Shown: piece by piece, positions 1 through 7,061 of the stretch
Layout: every line of letters starts with the position of its first letter
How positions within the stretch are numbered: the first letter of the stretch is position 1
Assembly: GCA_002385465.1 (NCBI GenBank)
Contig: DGDN01000064.1
Span: 1 to 18,925 of the forward strand
Length of the DNA stretch: 18,925 bases
Direction: 5' to 3'
DNA from: Candidatus Fermentithermobacillaceae bacterium UBA3951
GTDB taxonomy: Bacteria > Bacillota > Sulfobacillia > Fermentithermobacillales > Fermentithermobacillaceae
Position numbers and translations under genes: made by a program
Notes under the pieces: model-generated
Databases searched by the model: none
What the model was told of the DNA's origin: nothing
What the model saw: the letters and a program-made list of their open reading frames with translations, nothing else

Positions 1-19
1 ACTTCTTCACGATCCTTGA

Positions 20-850
20 TCAGCCAAGCCAGCCCCTACCGGCGTCCTTCGCAATTATGAGGCAACCTAGAAGCTGCTTGTACGCATCGATGTAATTATC
101 GCCCTTCACAGCGATCACTTTTGGCCCTCGCCGTTCGACGCTCGGGAAAAGGCAACACATATGGGCCATGCTCGTGAGCTTTGTGGTGATCTCGAACTCA
201 ACCGGTGTCTCAACCTCGTGCGGCTTGAAATCAGAGAGGCGGTTGAGCGCCCTTATGGCGGCCTCCTTTATGAGCTTCCGGACTCGTTTGGGCGAAAGAA
301 GCCGGGCTGCATACCTGTCGATGGCTCTTTTCACCTCGACGGTCTCGACATCGCCCAAGAAGCGCCGGGCTTCTTCACACAGGATGTGGTCGCCTGCGAC
401 CAGGGCGACGGGCACACCGTAAGCTCCTGCTATTCCTGCGTTAATGGCCGTCTCACCCACCACCACACCGTTCCTGCGGATCTCGGTAACCACGGTCCCC
501 ATGATGGTGTGGTTCATGACTGCGTCAGCATTGCCCTCATGAGCGTGATACCCGAGGAAAAATACCGCCTGGAAGGAATCATCGAGGCCTTCCATCTGCA
601 AGAGGTGCTTGTTGTTGCCGCTTATGAGCTCCGCCCGCTCATCCAGGTCTTCAATCAAGATGTTTGCCATGTTGCCGTGGGCGTCGTTGACGAGGACCTC
701 AGTGGCGCCTGCCTCGAAAGCGCCTTCTATCGCGGCATTCACCTCTTGTGTAAGGAGTTTGACCATCCGGTTGTAGCCGCCGTCGGTCATGTGTGAGGCG
801 CCGGCAATACCCGCCCCGCCTTCCATATCCACCGATATGTAGACTTTCAC
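20..850 (-). CDS. dppA: D-aminopeptidase, DppA-like (peptidase family M55)
   Basis: This is a 276-residue zinc aminopeptidase of the M55 family, whose Bacillus member DppA releases N-terminal D-amino acids from short peptides such as D-Ala-D-Ala. The DxE pair (D8, E10), H58 in a DAHGN motif, H102/H104 in a YHAHEG motif and E133 in a GET motif sit at almost the same positions as the known DppA metal ligands. H114 in an NHT motif matches the conserved active-site region. Length is normal for the family. The GTG start at 848-850 is supported by GGAGG eight bases upstream. No signal peptide is seen, so it is probably cytoplasmic. It stands alone here: the chemoreceptor gene diverges from it, and no dpp transporter genes are visible, although its downstream side is cut by the window. 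Family assignment is firm; substrate is inferred. Confidence 0.93.
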   Translation of the reverse strand: MKVYISVDMEGGAGIAGASHMTDGGYNRMVKLLTQEVNAAIEGAFEAGATEVLVNDAHGNMANILIEDLDERAELISGNNKHLLQMEGLDDSFQAVFFLGYHAHEGNADAVMNHTIMGTVVTEIRRNGVVVGETAINAGIAGAYGVPVALVAGDHILCEEARRFLGDVETVEVKRAIDRYAARLLSPKRVRKLIKEAAIRALNRLSDFKPHEVETPVEFEITTKLTSMAHMCCLFPSVERRGPKVIAVKGDNYIDAYKQLLGCLIIAKDAGRGWLG

Positions 851-968
851 CCGTTACTCCTCCATTCGTTTCGATTTCAGCGTTCTTGAGCCAAAGCTTA
901 TGAGCCTACGCTATGTATGGGCTAATACGCCATGCAAGAGCTGAAGCCCTCCACTTTTCGGCGATTGC

Positions 969-995
969 TAAAGGCAACGCCTGTTAGGACGATAA
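969..995 (+). promoter_or_regulatory. Sigma-28 (SigD/FliA)-type promoter of the chemoreceptor gene
   Basis: TAAA at 969-972 is followed after exactly 15 bases by GACGATAA at 988-995. The sigma-28 consensus is TAAA, 15 bases, GCCGATAA, so 11 of 12 defined positions match at the ideal spacing. Transcription would begin near 1003, about 70 bases before the chemoreceptor start. Sigma-28 normally controls late flagellar and chemotaxis genes, which fits the downstream gene. This is a sequence match only. Confidence 0.8.
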
Positions 996-1070
996 ACATC
1001 GTAGACTCTTGATGCCAGAAGACGCGCCTTAGACACATGAGCAAATGGAGATTAGAAGGGATGATAGGTA

Positions 1071-3260
1071 TTGGACAGGCGATCAGGAATAGCAGTGAGA
1101 CTTCTTGCTTCATTGCTGCTTTTGGCCGTGATCCCGGCCACCATCGTGGGGATCTTGGCTTATAGATCATCAAGCCGGCTCATAAGAGACCAGGTTGGCG
1201 AAAACCTCAAACTAGAAGCCGCGCTGCTTGGTCACGAAGTCGACTCTTTCATAGATGCTGCCCTTTCGGAACTGCTAAACCTTTCGGAAAGCAGTCTGTT
1301 CACGAATCCGTACAGCTCTCTAAGCGAGCGCCGGGCCCAGCTGGAGAATATCGTACTCGGGTCGGATATCCTCTGCGCCTATCAGGTTGATAGCAGGGGG
1401 AGAGTCCTGGTATCGGCAGGTCTCACCGAGGATCCCGAAGTCGATGTAGCTGAGATCCTGGCGCGGGTAGAAGGCGGAGAGCTCTACACGGGCGAGTGCT
1501 CGGTAAGCCCTCTCCTTCACAAGCCGACGATCACGATTGCCGCCCCGCTGTTCTACTACGGTAGTTTTAGGGGCGCCATCATTCAAGAAATCGACATGGC
1601 CGCTATCCAGCGAATCGTGGACTCTTACGCCGAGTCACAGAAGGCGCGAGGCTACACGGGATACGCATATATCGTGGACCGCGAAGGACTGATCATCGTC
1701 CACCCTGACAGAGAAATGTACTTCACGAACGCCGCGGAACTCGGCATCCCCGAGCTGACGGCTGCCGTCGGCAAGATGACAGCAGGCGAAGAAGGTCTCA
1801 CGGTCTACACCTTTAGCGACGTAGAATCGCTGGTTGTATACCGGCCGATGCAAGGTCACGACCTGTACAGAGGGAGCGGCTGGTCCATAGCCGCCAAAGC
1901 TCCGACCGCCGAGGTGTACGAGGACGTTTTCGCCCTTCGCTCATATGTAGTCATCCTCGTGGTCTTGGCTGTAGTTGTTGCAGTCATTGCGGGGACGACC
2001 ACGGCCCGCAAGATCTCGACTCCGCTCGCGGCGTTGTCCAAAGCGGCTGCGACGATTGCCGAAGGTGACCTCTCGGTACAAATCCCACCCTATCAGTCTG
2101 ATGATGAAATAGGTGTGCTCACAAAGAGCTTTGAGGCGATGGTGAGCAGCCTCAGAGAGCTCGCCAAGGGCATCTGGGATAGGGCCGAAGAAGTCGTAAC
2201 CATGAGCGAGGAACTCAAGTCGACCGCGTCGGTCTCGGTCTCCGCCTTGGAGCAAATCTCAACTACGATGCAGCAACTCGCCGCAGGAGCTGAGGACCAG
2301 TCCAGTGCTGCGATGCAGATGGCCCGGGAAGCCGAGACACTGCTCGAAGGGGCATCCACGGTTGCCGAAGGAGGCAGGAACGAATCGGAAAGCGCGGCAC
2401 AGGTCCAAGACGCTGTAAACGGGATAGCGGCTTCGATAAACGAAGCTCTCCGCGCTGTGTCCGAGATAAGAGCCAACGCCGATGAAAATGCGGTATCGGC
2501 GTCGTCGGGGCTAGAGGCCATAAGCCGCGTCTCGGCAACCATGGACAAGGTAAGCGCCGACACGGAGTCGCTTGCGAGCATTATCTCCAGACTCGGCGAC
2601 CACTCTGAGGAGATCGGGCGGATTGTCCAGGTCATCACCGAGATCTCATCTCAAACCAACCTCCTTGCCCTGAACGCTGCTATCGAAGCCGCCAGGGCGG
2701 GCGAGCACGGAAAGGGATTCGCCGTTGTCGCAGAGGAAGTGCGTAAGCTGGCTGAGGATTCGTCCAAGGAAGCCAAGCTTATCGCGGAGCAGGTCCAAGG
2801 CATCCGCAGGGCCATAGAGAACGCGGTACGCTCGGTAAACACGGTGGCCCAGGAAGTGGGACACGGCAGCGAAGTGGTTAACCACGCGGGCGTCGTGTTC
2901 CAGGGGATCTCCGAAGGAGCCTCCAGGGTGACCTCCCTCTTGGCCAGCATGACAGATATGTTCGAGACGCTCCGAGTAAGCGCCGCCAACGCGCAAGACG
3001 CTGCTCGGTCCATAGCGGCGATCGTGGAGAAGAACGCCATATCCAGCGTTGAGATGGTTGAGAGTACCGAAAAGGTACGCCAGCTCATCGACAGCGTCGC
3101 TGCAGTTTCCGAGGAGAACGCAGCATCGGTGCAAGAAGTGGCTGCCTCGACGGAGGAGGTAAACGCATCGTCCATGTCGGTGTCGCAAACGGCGAACTCT
3201 CTTGCCGAACTTGCGGCCGGACTCAGGGATATCGTAGCGAGGATCAAGGTTGGGGATTGA
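1071..3260 (+). CDS. Methyl-accepting chemotaxis protein with double-Cache-type sensor
   Basis: This 729-residue transmembrane chemoreceptor would pass external ligand signals to CheA/CheW. In order it has a short basic N-terminus, TM1 at about residues 8-31, an extracytoplasmic sensor of about 255 residues with a Cache-like segment (YAYIVDREGLIIVHPD, near residue 200), TM2 at about 290-311, a HAMP linker at about 313-365, and a long signalling domain. The highly conserved hairpin tip (QTNLLALNAAIEAARAGEHG and following residues) begins near residue 527. No C-terminal CheR/CheB-binding pentapeptide is seen. The start is TTG at 1071, ten bases after GAAGGG (1055-1060); the ATG at 1061 is out of frame. 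The gene has a sigma-28-type promoter and no che or fli neighbours, so it looks like an orphan receptor under motility control. The family is certain; the ligand cannot be read from the sequence. Confidence 0.96.
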   Translation: MDRRSGIAVRLLASLLLLAVIPATIVGILAYRSSSRLIRDQVGENLKLEAALLGHEVDSFIDAALSELLNLSESSLFTNPYSSLSERRAQLENIVLGSDILCAYQVDSRGRVLVSAGLTEDPEVDVAEILARVEGGELYTGECSVSPLLHKPTITIAAPLFYYGSFRGAIIQEIDMAAIQRIVDSYAESQKARGYTGYAYIVDREGLIIVHPDREMYFTNAAELGIPELTAAVGKMTAGEEGLTVYTFSDVESLVVYRPMQGHDLYRGSGWSIAAKAPTAEVYEDVFALRSYVVILVVLAVVVAVIAGTTTARKISTPLAALSKAAATIAEGDLSVQIPPYQSDDEIGVLTKSFEAMVSSLRELAKGIWDRAEEVVTMSEELKSTASVSVSALEQISTTMQQLAAGAEDQSSAAMQMAREAETLLEGASTVAEGGRNESESAAQVQDAVNGIAASINEALRAVSEIRANADENAVSASSGLEAISRVSATMDKVSADTESLASIISRLGDHSEEIGRIVQVITEISSQTNLLALNAAIEAARAGEHGKGFAVVAEEVRKLAEDSSKEAKLIAEQVQGIRRAIENAVRSVNTVAQEVGHGSEVVNHAGVVFQGISEGASRVTSLLASMTDMFETLRVSAANAQDAARSIAAIVEKNAISSVEMVESTEKVRQLIDSVAAVSEENAASVQEVAASTEEVNASSMSVSQTANSLAELAAGLRDIVARIKVGD

Positions 3261-3307
3261 GCCCGGAAGTCGCCCGGCTCGCTTCTAACCGGAAGCAACT
3301 AAAAGAC

Positions 3308-3345
3308 GGCCTCCTAGCCGAGCACCCTTGCAAGGCTTGGAGGCC
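3308..3345. terminator. Inverted-repeat terminator between convergent chemoreceptor and rsfS genes
   Basis: GGCCTCC (3308-3314) pairs with GGAGGCC (3339-3345). Inside it AGCC (3316-3319) pairs with GGCT (3334-3337) across a single T-T mismatch. On the minus strand the stem is followed by GTCTTTTAG, and on the plus strand by TCCCTTTG, so the U-rich tail is modest in both directions. Its position between two convergent genes fits a shared terminator. Confidence 0.6.
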
Positions 3346-3427
3346 TCCCTTTGCCCTCATTGTCGTAAACGCCTACGAATTCCACGGGAAATATGCGCCC
3401 GTGGGGACGTTTCCGGATATGGGCCCT

Positions 3428-3799
3428 TCAGCCTATCTCCACCCTCGGCGCATCGCCCCAGAGCCTTTCAAGGCCGTAGAAAGCTCTCTCTTGCTCGCGG
3501 AACACGTGGACAATGAGATCCCCGTAATCCATGAGGATCCACAACCCGCCCTCGTAGCCCTCGATGTGGTCGGGCTCTCTGATCCCCGAAAGACCTTCAA
3601 GCACTCTGTCGGCCAGCGCCCTGGCGTGCCTCTGGTTTGACACCGATGCTATTACGAAATAATCGGCAATGAGCGTGAGTCCCTGGACTTCGAGGATTAC
3701 CACATTGGTAGCCTTGCCTTGGTCAAGTATTTCGGCAGCCGCCTTAGCCATATTCTGGGCGGAAGCCGCACTGTGATCGGTCTTTGTCTCAAGCGGCAA
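3428..3799 (-). CDS. rsfS: Ribosomal silencing factor RsfS (Iojap/YbeB family)
   Basis: RsfS binds ribosomal protein L14 on the large subunit and blocks joining with the small subunit, slowing translation in starvation. The 123-residue product has the family core: ADYFVIAS near residue 45 and a C-terminal WILMDYGDLIVHVF segment, both diagnostic. Length is typical. The chosen TTG start (3797-3799) lies 11 bases after GGAGGTG, a slightly long spacing; an internal ATG at residue 17 lacks a visible ribosome binding site. It follows the LCP gene, as is common in Firmicutes, but a 263-base gap separates them, so it may have its own promoter. None stands out convincingly in that gap. Confidence 0.93.
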   Translation of the reverse strand: MPLETKTDHSAASAQNMAKAAAEILDQGKATNVVILEVQGLTLIADYFVIASVSNQRHARALADRVLEGLSGIREPDHIEGYEGGLWILMDYGDLIVHVFREQERAFYGLERLWGDAPRVEIG

Positions 3800-3972
3800 T
3801 TATTGCTTTCGCACCTCCACCTCGGGAATGAACACACGACAAGTGATAGTACGCGCGCCTTTGAGTTGGTGGCCCGCCCATCCCGGCGGCCGCCGCCTCG
3901 TACATGATCCGGCAAACGAACAGATCCATATCCTAGAACCACAATAACACTAAGGACCTAATGAGGCTACAT

Positions 3973-4005
3973 CCTTGAAATCCCCTCGAAAACCTTGAAA
4001 TCCCC
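3973..4005. repeat. Two 13-base direct repeats in the LCP-rsfS gap
   Basis: CCTTGAAATCCCC occurs at 3973-3985 and again, identically, at 3993-4005, a period of 20 bases. A short hairpin (CCGAG at 4004-4008 with CTCGG at 4014-4018) overlaps the second copy but has no U tract. The repeats lie downstream of the LCP gene and upstream of rsfS. A 20-base period puts both copies on nearly the same helix face, so paired protein-binding sites are possible. The function is not known. Confidence 0.6.
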
Positions 4006-4062
4006 GAGAACGCCTCGGACCCACAGGATCCCGTGACTGAGGCCGGCCGCATGTCCCATGGC

Positions 4063-5388
4063 CTATAACGGGCGCCGGTAATCTTTCCCGACAATGATGA
4101 GCACATCGGCTCCCTCAGGGATGCTCGAGCCCTTGTAAGGCCTGGCCGACGGACAGATCTGTCTCACACCGCGAAGCACCAGGGCCTGGGAAACCTGGTC
4201 AGAACCCCTTGCCACAACGCGCGTGTCCTCGTAATCCTGTTTGCTAGCGTTCCCCACGGAGACGACCTGGAAACCGAGGTCGCGCATTATGGTGGCAAGA
4301 GCGTCGGCGGCACCGGGAACACCGTTACCGTTCTCGATGGCGACCCTCACCGAGGCGTTCCGCTCCCTGCTCATGCCCTTAATGAGGTCATTCACCATCT
4401 TCTCGGTTTCCGGCCCGTCGGGGACCCAGTAACTAATCTCCCTGCCGTTCTCGGCGAGGTACTTGTCAATACCCGGCACCATAGCCATCTTTACGGACTC
4501 GGGATCGACGCCTCTTCCTATATCCACAAGTTTCAACACTTCCTGAAACGTAAGATCGGTCCTGAAATACGGCTGAAGCTGCTCGTAAAGCGGCCCGATC
4601 TTCAATATGTTGGAAAGGCTGGCAGCTTTCTTGATGAGAGCCTTTAGAAAGAGCTCCTGCATCTCAATCCGACCGATGTCGGCGTTGCTGTATCCGCGGT
4701 AGCGCACCAGTTCCAAGGCCTTCTGCCCGTCGAGGTGCGCGGGGCCTTTCTCCAGCTTGATGTATAGGTTCTGCGCCGGGTCAGAATACTCGCCGGACAC
4801 GGGGATGTACATGTCAACCCCGCCGAGAGCGTCAACTGCCTGCTTGAACGCCTCAAAATCCACCCGCACATAGTAGTCGATCTCAATATCCAGAAACCTT
4901 TCAACCGTCTCGATGGCAAGGCTCGGCCCGCCGTAGGCGTGGGCGTGACCCATCTTGCTGTACTCGGCAATCTTGCCGGGGATGAAGACCCTGGTATCTC
5001 TAGGTATAGATACTATGGCGGCGTCTTTCGTGACAGGGTCGACGCTCACCACCATGTTTACGTCCGATCTGGTCCACTCATTGGTCTTCTGCCCGTTGAC
5101 ACCTGCATCGACACCGAGAACAAGTATATTAACGCGGCCCGTGAGGTCCGCTCCCAGTTCCATCTCAAGCTCCGAGGGCGCGGTAGCGTACTTGTAGAAA
5201 CCGAAAACCAGCCCGCCCGAAAAGAGGACCAGCGCCAAGACGAAATAACCGAGGATCCTCGGCCACCGCTTTCTAGGCCTGGACATGTCCGAGCGCTGAA
5301 ACACCTTGGTTTCATCCATTGTCACAGCGACTTCGCTTTCCCAGGAGTCCTTAACAATGCGTCGCCGCTGCGATCTCCGTGACCTCAC
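4063..5388 (-). CDS. LytR-CpsA-Psr (LCP) family cell-wall polymer transferase
   Basis: LCP enzymes attach wall teichoic acid, capsule or other undecaprenyl-linked polymers to peptidoglycan outside the membrane. The 441-residue product has a basic cytoplasmic tail, one transmembrane anchor at about residues 43-66, an LCP domain from about 85 to 245, and a C-terminal LytR_C domain from about 345 (VRVAIENGNGVPGAA onward). Conserved charged residues of the pyrophosphate pocket are visible: R107 and D109, R130 and D131 in SIPRDT, and R229, R231, D237 and R240 in the VRYR...DIGR segment. The GTG start (5386-5388) follows GGTGGTGAT; an ATG at 5319 is a possible shorter start. In many Firmicutes this gene follows nadD-yqeK and precedes rsfS. 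Here yqeK is missing from that position. Confidence 0.92.
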   Translation of the reverse strand: MRSRRSQRRRIVKDSWESEVAVTMDETKVFQRSDMSRPRKRWPRILGYFVLALVLFSGGLVFGFYKYATAPSELEMELGADLTGRVNILVLGVDAGVNGQKTNEWTRSDVNMVVSVDPVTKDAAIVSIPRDTRVFIPGKIAEYSKMGHAHAYGGPSLAIETVERFLDIEIDYYVRVDFEAFKQAVDALGGVDMYIPVSGEYSDPAQNLYIKLEKGPAHLDGQKALELVRYRGYSNADIGRIEMQELFLKALIKKAASLSNILKIGPLYEQLQPYFRTDLTFQEVLKLVDIGRGVDPESVKMAMVPGIDKYLAENGREISYWVPDGPETEKMVNDLIKGMSRERNASVRVAIENGNGVPGAADALATIMRDLGFQVVSVGNASKQDYEDTRVVARGSDQVSQALVLRGVRQICPSARPYKGSSIPEGADVLIIVGKDYRRPL

Positions 5389-5460
5389 CTATATCACCAC
5401 CGTCTCCGATTTCGCCGTGACGCACGAACGGACCGGCATTACATAATCGTGGTTTATTGC

Positions 5461-5490
5461 ATTATACCTTCGACTTCCCTTCCGGGTTAA
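5461..5490 (-). promoter_or_regulatory. Sigma-A-type promoter for the LCP gene
   Basis: On the minus strand a perfect TATAAT (5466-5461) is preceded, after 18 bases, by TTAACC (5490-5485), which matches the -35 consensus at four of six positions. Transcription would start near 5454, about 65 bases before the LCP start codon. It lies just downstream of the terminator at 5522-5553, so a new transcript starting here makes sense. Confidence 0.6.
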
Positions 5491-5521
5491 GAGATACCGG
5501 GGAAGGACCGCTGGCAATATC

Positions 5522-5553
5522 AAAAAAAGTCGGCGAATCTTGGCAGGCTCGCC
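5522..5553 (-). terminator. Rho-independent terminator, minus strand
   Basis: On the minus strand GGCGAG (5553-5548) can pair with TTCGCC (5537-5532), with one G-T pair, followed after GAC by seven T (5528-5522). An alternative overlapping hairpin, CAGG-CGAG-CCTG, can form at its 5' side. It would end transcripts coming from the RRM gene or from a small RNA in the preceding 345 bases, just before the LCP promoter. Confidence 0.6.
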
Positions 5554-5762
5554 TGACAATGATTGACACTACACCTTCTCTCGGCGACACCGTTTTCAAG
5601 CAAGTATACACGAGATGATTAGACGAAAAATCGCGCGGGAAGTTCCTGCAGCAAGCCTTCGCTGAGGTATCCTCGCTCTCAAAAGTGCTCTGAACGGCTC
5701 CCTGGGAAAAGCCTCAAGAGATACTCTGGGGAATAACCCAAGCAAACACTCAGAAGAGCGCT

Positions 5763-5803
5763 GTGAGAAACACCGTGAAAAACAGGTGAGAAACAAGTGA
5801 AAC
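5763..5803. repeat. Degenerate short tandem repeat, GTGARAAACA type
   Basis: Read on the plus strand, GTGAGAAACACC, GTGAAAAACAGG, TGAGAAACAA and GTGAAAC follow one another with a period of about 10 to 12 bases. It lies in the non-coding gap downstream of the RRM gene. On the minus strand, the sense of the surrounding genes, it becomes a U-rich series of GUUUCUCAC-like units. A binding site array is possible, but the copies are imperfect and the run is short. Confidence 0.45.
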
Positions 5804-5897
5804 CCCTGAGGAAGCGTCCTCAAAACGACACCAAAATGAACTGCCTCCGCATCCCAAGAGAGATAAGGAGGCAAGCTTCACGCCGAAAACCTATCAA

Positions 5898-6152
5898 TCA
5901 ATACTTCGGCTGGCGCGGACGGGCCTCGTTGACGATAATCTGGCGGCCTCCAAGAATTGTTCCGTTCATTGCCTCAACTACTCTCTCACCGTCAGCGTCA
6001 TCAACTTCGACGAATCCGAATCCGCGGGACCTACCGGTAGCCCGGTCTGTGATGATGCGGCAGCCCCTTACTTCGACTACCTGGCTGAATGCTCTCTCCA
6101 GGTCTTCATCGGTGGTGCTCCACGGCAGATTACCCACGTAGAGTGTCTTCAC
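5898..6152 (-). CDS. Small RRM-type RNA-binding protein
   Basis: The 84-residue product is a single RNA recognition motif, the small type known from cyanobacterial Rbp proteins and scattered other bacteria. RNP2 (LYVGNL, residues 4-9) and RNP1 (RGFGFVEV, residues 43-50) are both intact with their RNA-stacking aromatic residues (Y5, F45, F47). The motif fills residues 2-76, with a short basic tail ending in RPRQPKY and no glycine-rich tail. The GTG start at 6150-6152 is chosen because GGGGGTGA lies five bases upstream; a longer frame to 6215 would add a non-conserved leader. Its gene lies between nadD and the LCP gene, where many Firmicutes have yqeK. The biological target is unknown. A role in RNA folding or stability is plausible from the family and from the RNA-related neighbours. 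Confidence 0.93.
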   Translation of the reverse strand: MKTLYVGNLPWSTTDEDLERAFSQVVEVRGCRIITDRATGRSRGFGFVEVDDADGERVVEAMNGTILGGRQIIVNEARPRQPKY

Positions 6153-6299
6153 AGTCTCACCCCCTCTCCCCAAGCCTCCGTTCCGGTAACTGGGTTGAAC
6201 CTTTCCCCAAACCACGTAAGGCCTTTTCGTTGACTACGTCGGACCTTCCAACCAACTTCCTAACCGCAGAGAGTCTTTGCTTGCAGGAGGTCCGCGCGA

Positions 6300-6956
6300 T
6301 TAGGCCAAAAAATCCGGACCACCCGTCCTTACGACCCGTCTATCTGGGTCACTAAGGTACAGCCGCTCTTTCTCGATGTACTTCATCACCGGATCAGGCA
6401 CCAGGTACTTAGCCGACTTCCCTTCCCTAACCCTCCTCCTTATGTCCCTGGACGATATGGCCAAGAGAGTCACGGGAAACGGGTGTATCTTGGAAAACCG
6501 CTCTTCTCCCAGATGGACCCCCAGGTCGTTGAGCGTCTGCACGCTGTACCCGGGACGCGTAACGGCTATGAAATCGGCAAGGTCAAAAAGCTCCATGTAA
6601 CCGTTCCAAGAGGTAATCTCAAGGACGGCGTCAAGGCCGGTAATGAAGTAGAGCGCCTTCTCGGGGCTGTAGAGACGTCTGAGTTCGCGCAGCGAGTCCA
6701 AAGTATAAGAAGGACCTTTCCGCTCGATTTCCATGCGCGATACTTCAAAATAGGGGTTATCGGCCGTTGCGAGGAGTGTCATCAAATACCGGTGCTCTGG
6801 AGAAGTGACTTCCTCCGCTGCCTTATGGGGAGGTCTGCCTGAGGGCACGAAAACGACCCGTTCGAGACCAAAACCCTGCCTGACCTCTTCGGCAGCCCTC
6901 AGATGCCCGTAGTGAATCGGATCAAAGGTGCCGCCCATTATTCCGATAGCTGTCAT
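6300..6956 (-). CDS. nadD: Nicotinate-nucleotide adenylyltransferase
   Basis: NadD joins nicotinate mononucleotide and ATP to give deamido-NAD, a late step in NAD synthesis. The 218-residue product begins with the nucleotidyltransferase signature GGTFDPIHYGH (residues 8-18), has PSGRPPHK near residue 45, and ends with the ISSRDIRRRVREG motif. These are the expected ATP- and NMN-binding elements, and the length is typical. I chose ATG at 6954-6956, with GGGGG about six bases upstream; a TTG nine codons earlier (6983) would add a leader not expected in the family. It follows obg after 105 bases, a common Firmicutes arrangement. Confidence 0.96.
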   Translation of the reverse strand: MTAIGIMGGTFDPIHYGHLRAAEEVRQGFGLERVVFVPSGRPPHKAAEEVTSPEHRYLMTLLATADNPYFEVSRMEIERKGPSYTLDSLRELRRLYSPEKALYFITGLDAVLEITSWNGYMELFDLADFIAVTRPGYSVQTLNDLGVHLGEERFSKIHPFPVTLLAISSRDIRRRVREGKSAKYLVPDPVMKYIEKERLYLSDPDRRVVRTGGPDFLA

Positions 6957-7061
6957 GATTGCCCCCAAGACCAGAAGACCCAAACAAACGACGCAACAAA
7001 CGCACGTGGTTATTTCTATCTCTTACTGCGAAATCCTTCTTAATTTGCGGAATAGAGATTG

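Larger units (their letters stand above)
5389..5897. other. Gene-poor 509-base region between the RRM and LCP genes
   Basis: I see no convincing protein gene here. From the RRM side it holds: a loose inverted repeat just after the RRM stop (GCCTCC at 5843-5848 with GGAGGC at 5867-5872); a 6-bp hairpin with a 4-base loop (TGAGGA/TCCTCA, 5807-5822); a run of degenerate GTGARAAACA repeats (about 5763-5803); a minus-strand terminator with a seven-T tail (5522-5553); and a TATAAT promoter for the LCP gene (5461-5490). A minus-strand open frame of 92 codons at 5596-5874 has a TTG start without a ribosome binding site and an odd Phe/Leu/Arg/Ser composition, so I do not call it. The region could be a long structured 3' untranslated region of the RRM gene or hold a small RNA. 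Confidence 0.5.

Noticed and set aside
1..19. Start of another minus-strand gene just after dppA (GTG at 8-10)
   Set aside because: Only three codons are in the window and the AAGGA before it is too close for a good ribosome binding site; nothing can be concluded.
5596..5874. Minus-strand open frame of 92 codons in the gap after the RRM gene
   Set aside because: TTG start without a ribosome binding site, skewed Phe/Leu/Arg/Ser composition and internal hairpins and repeats suggest non-coding DNA.
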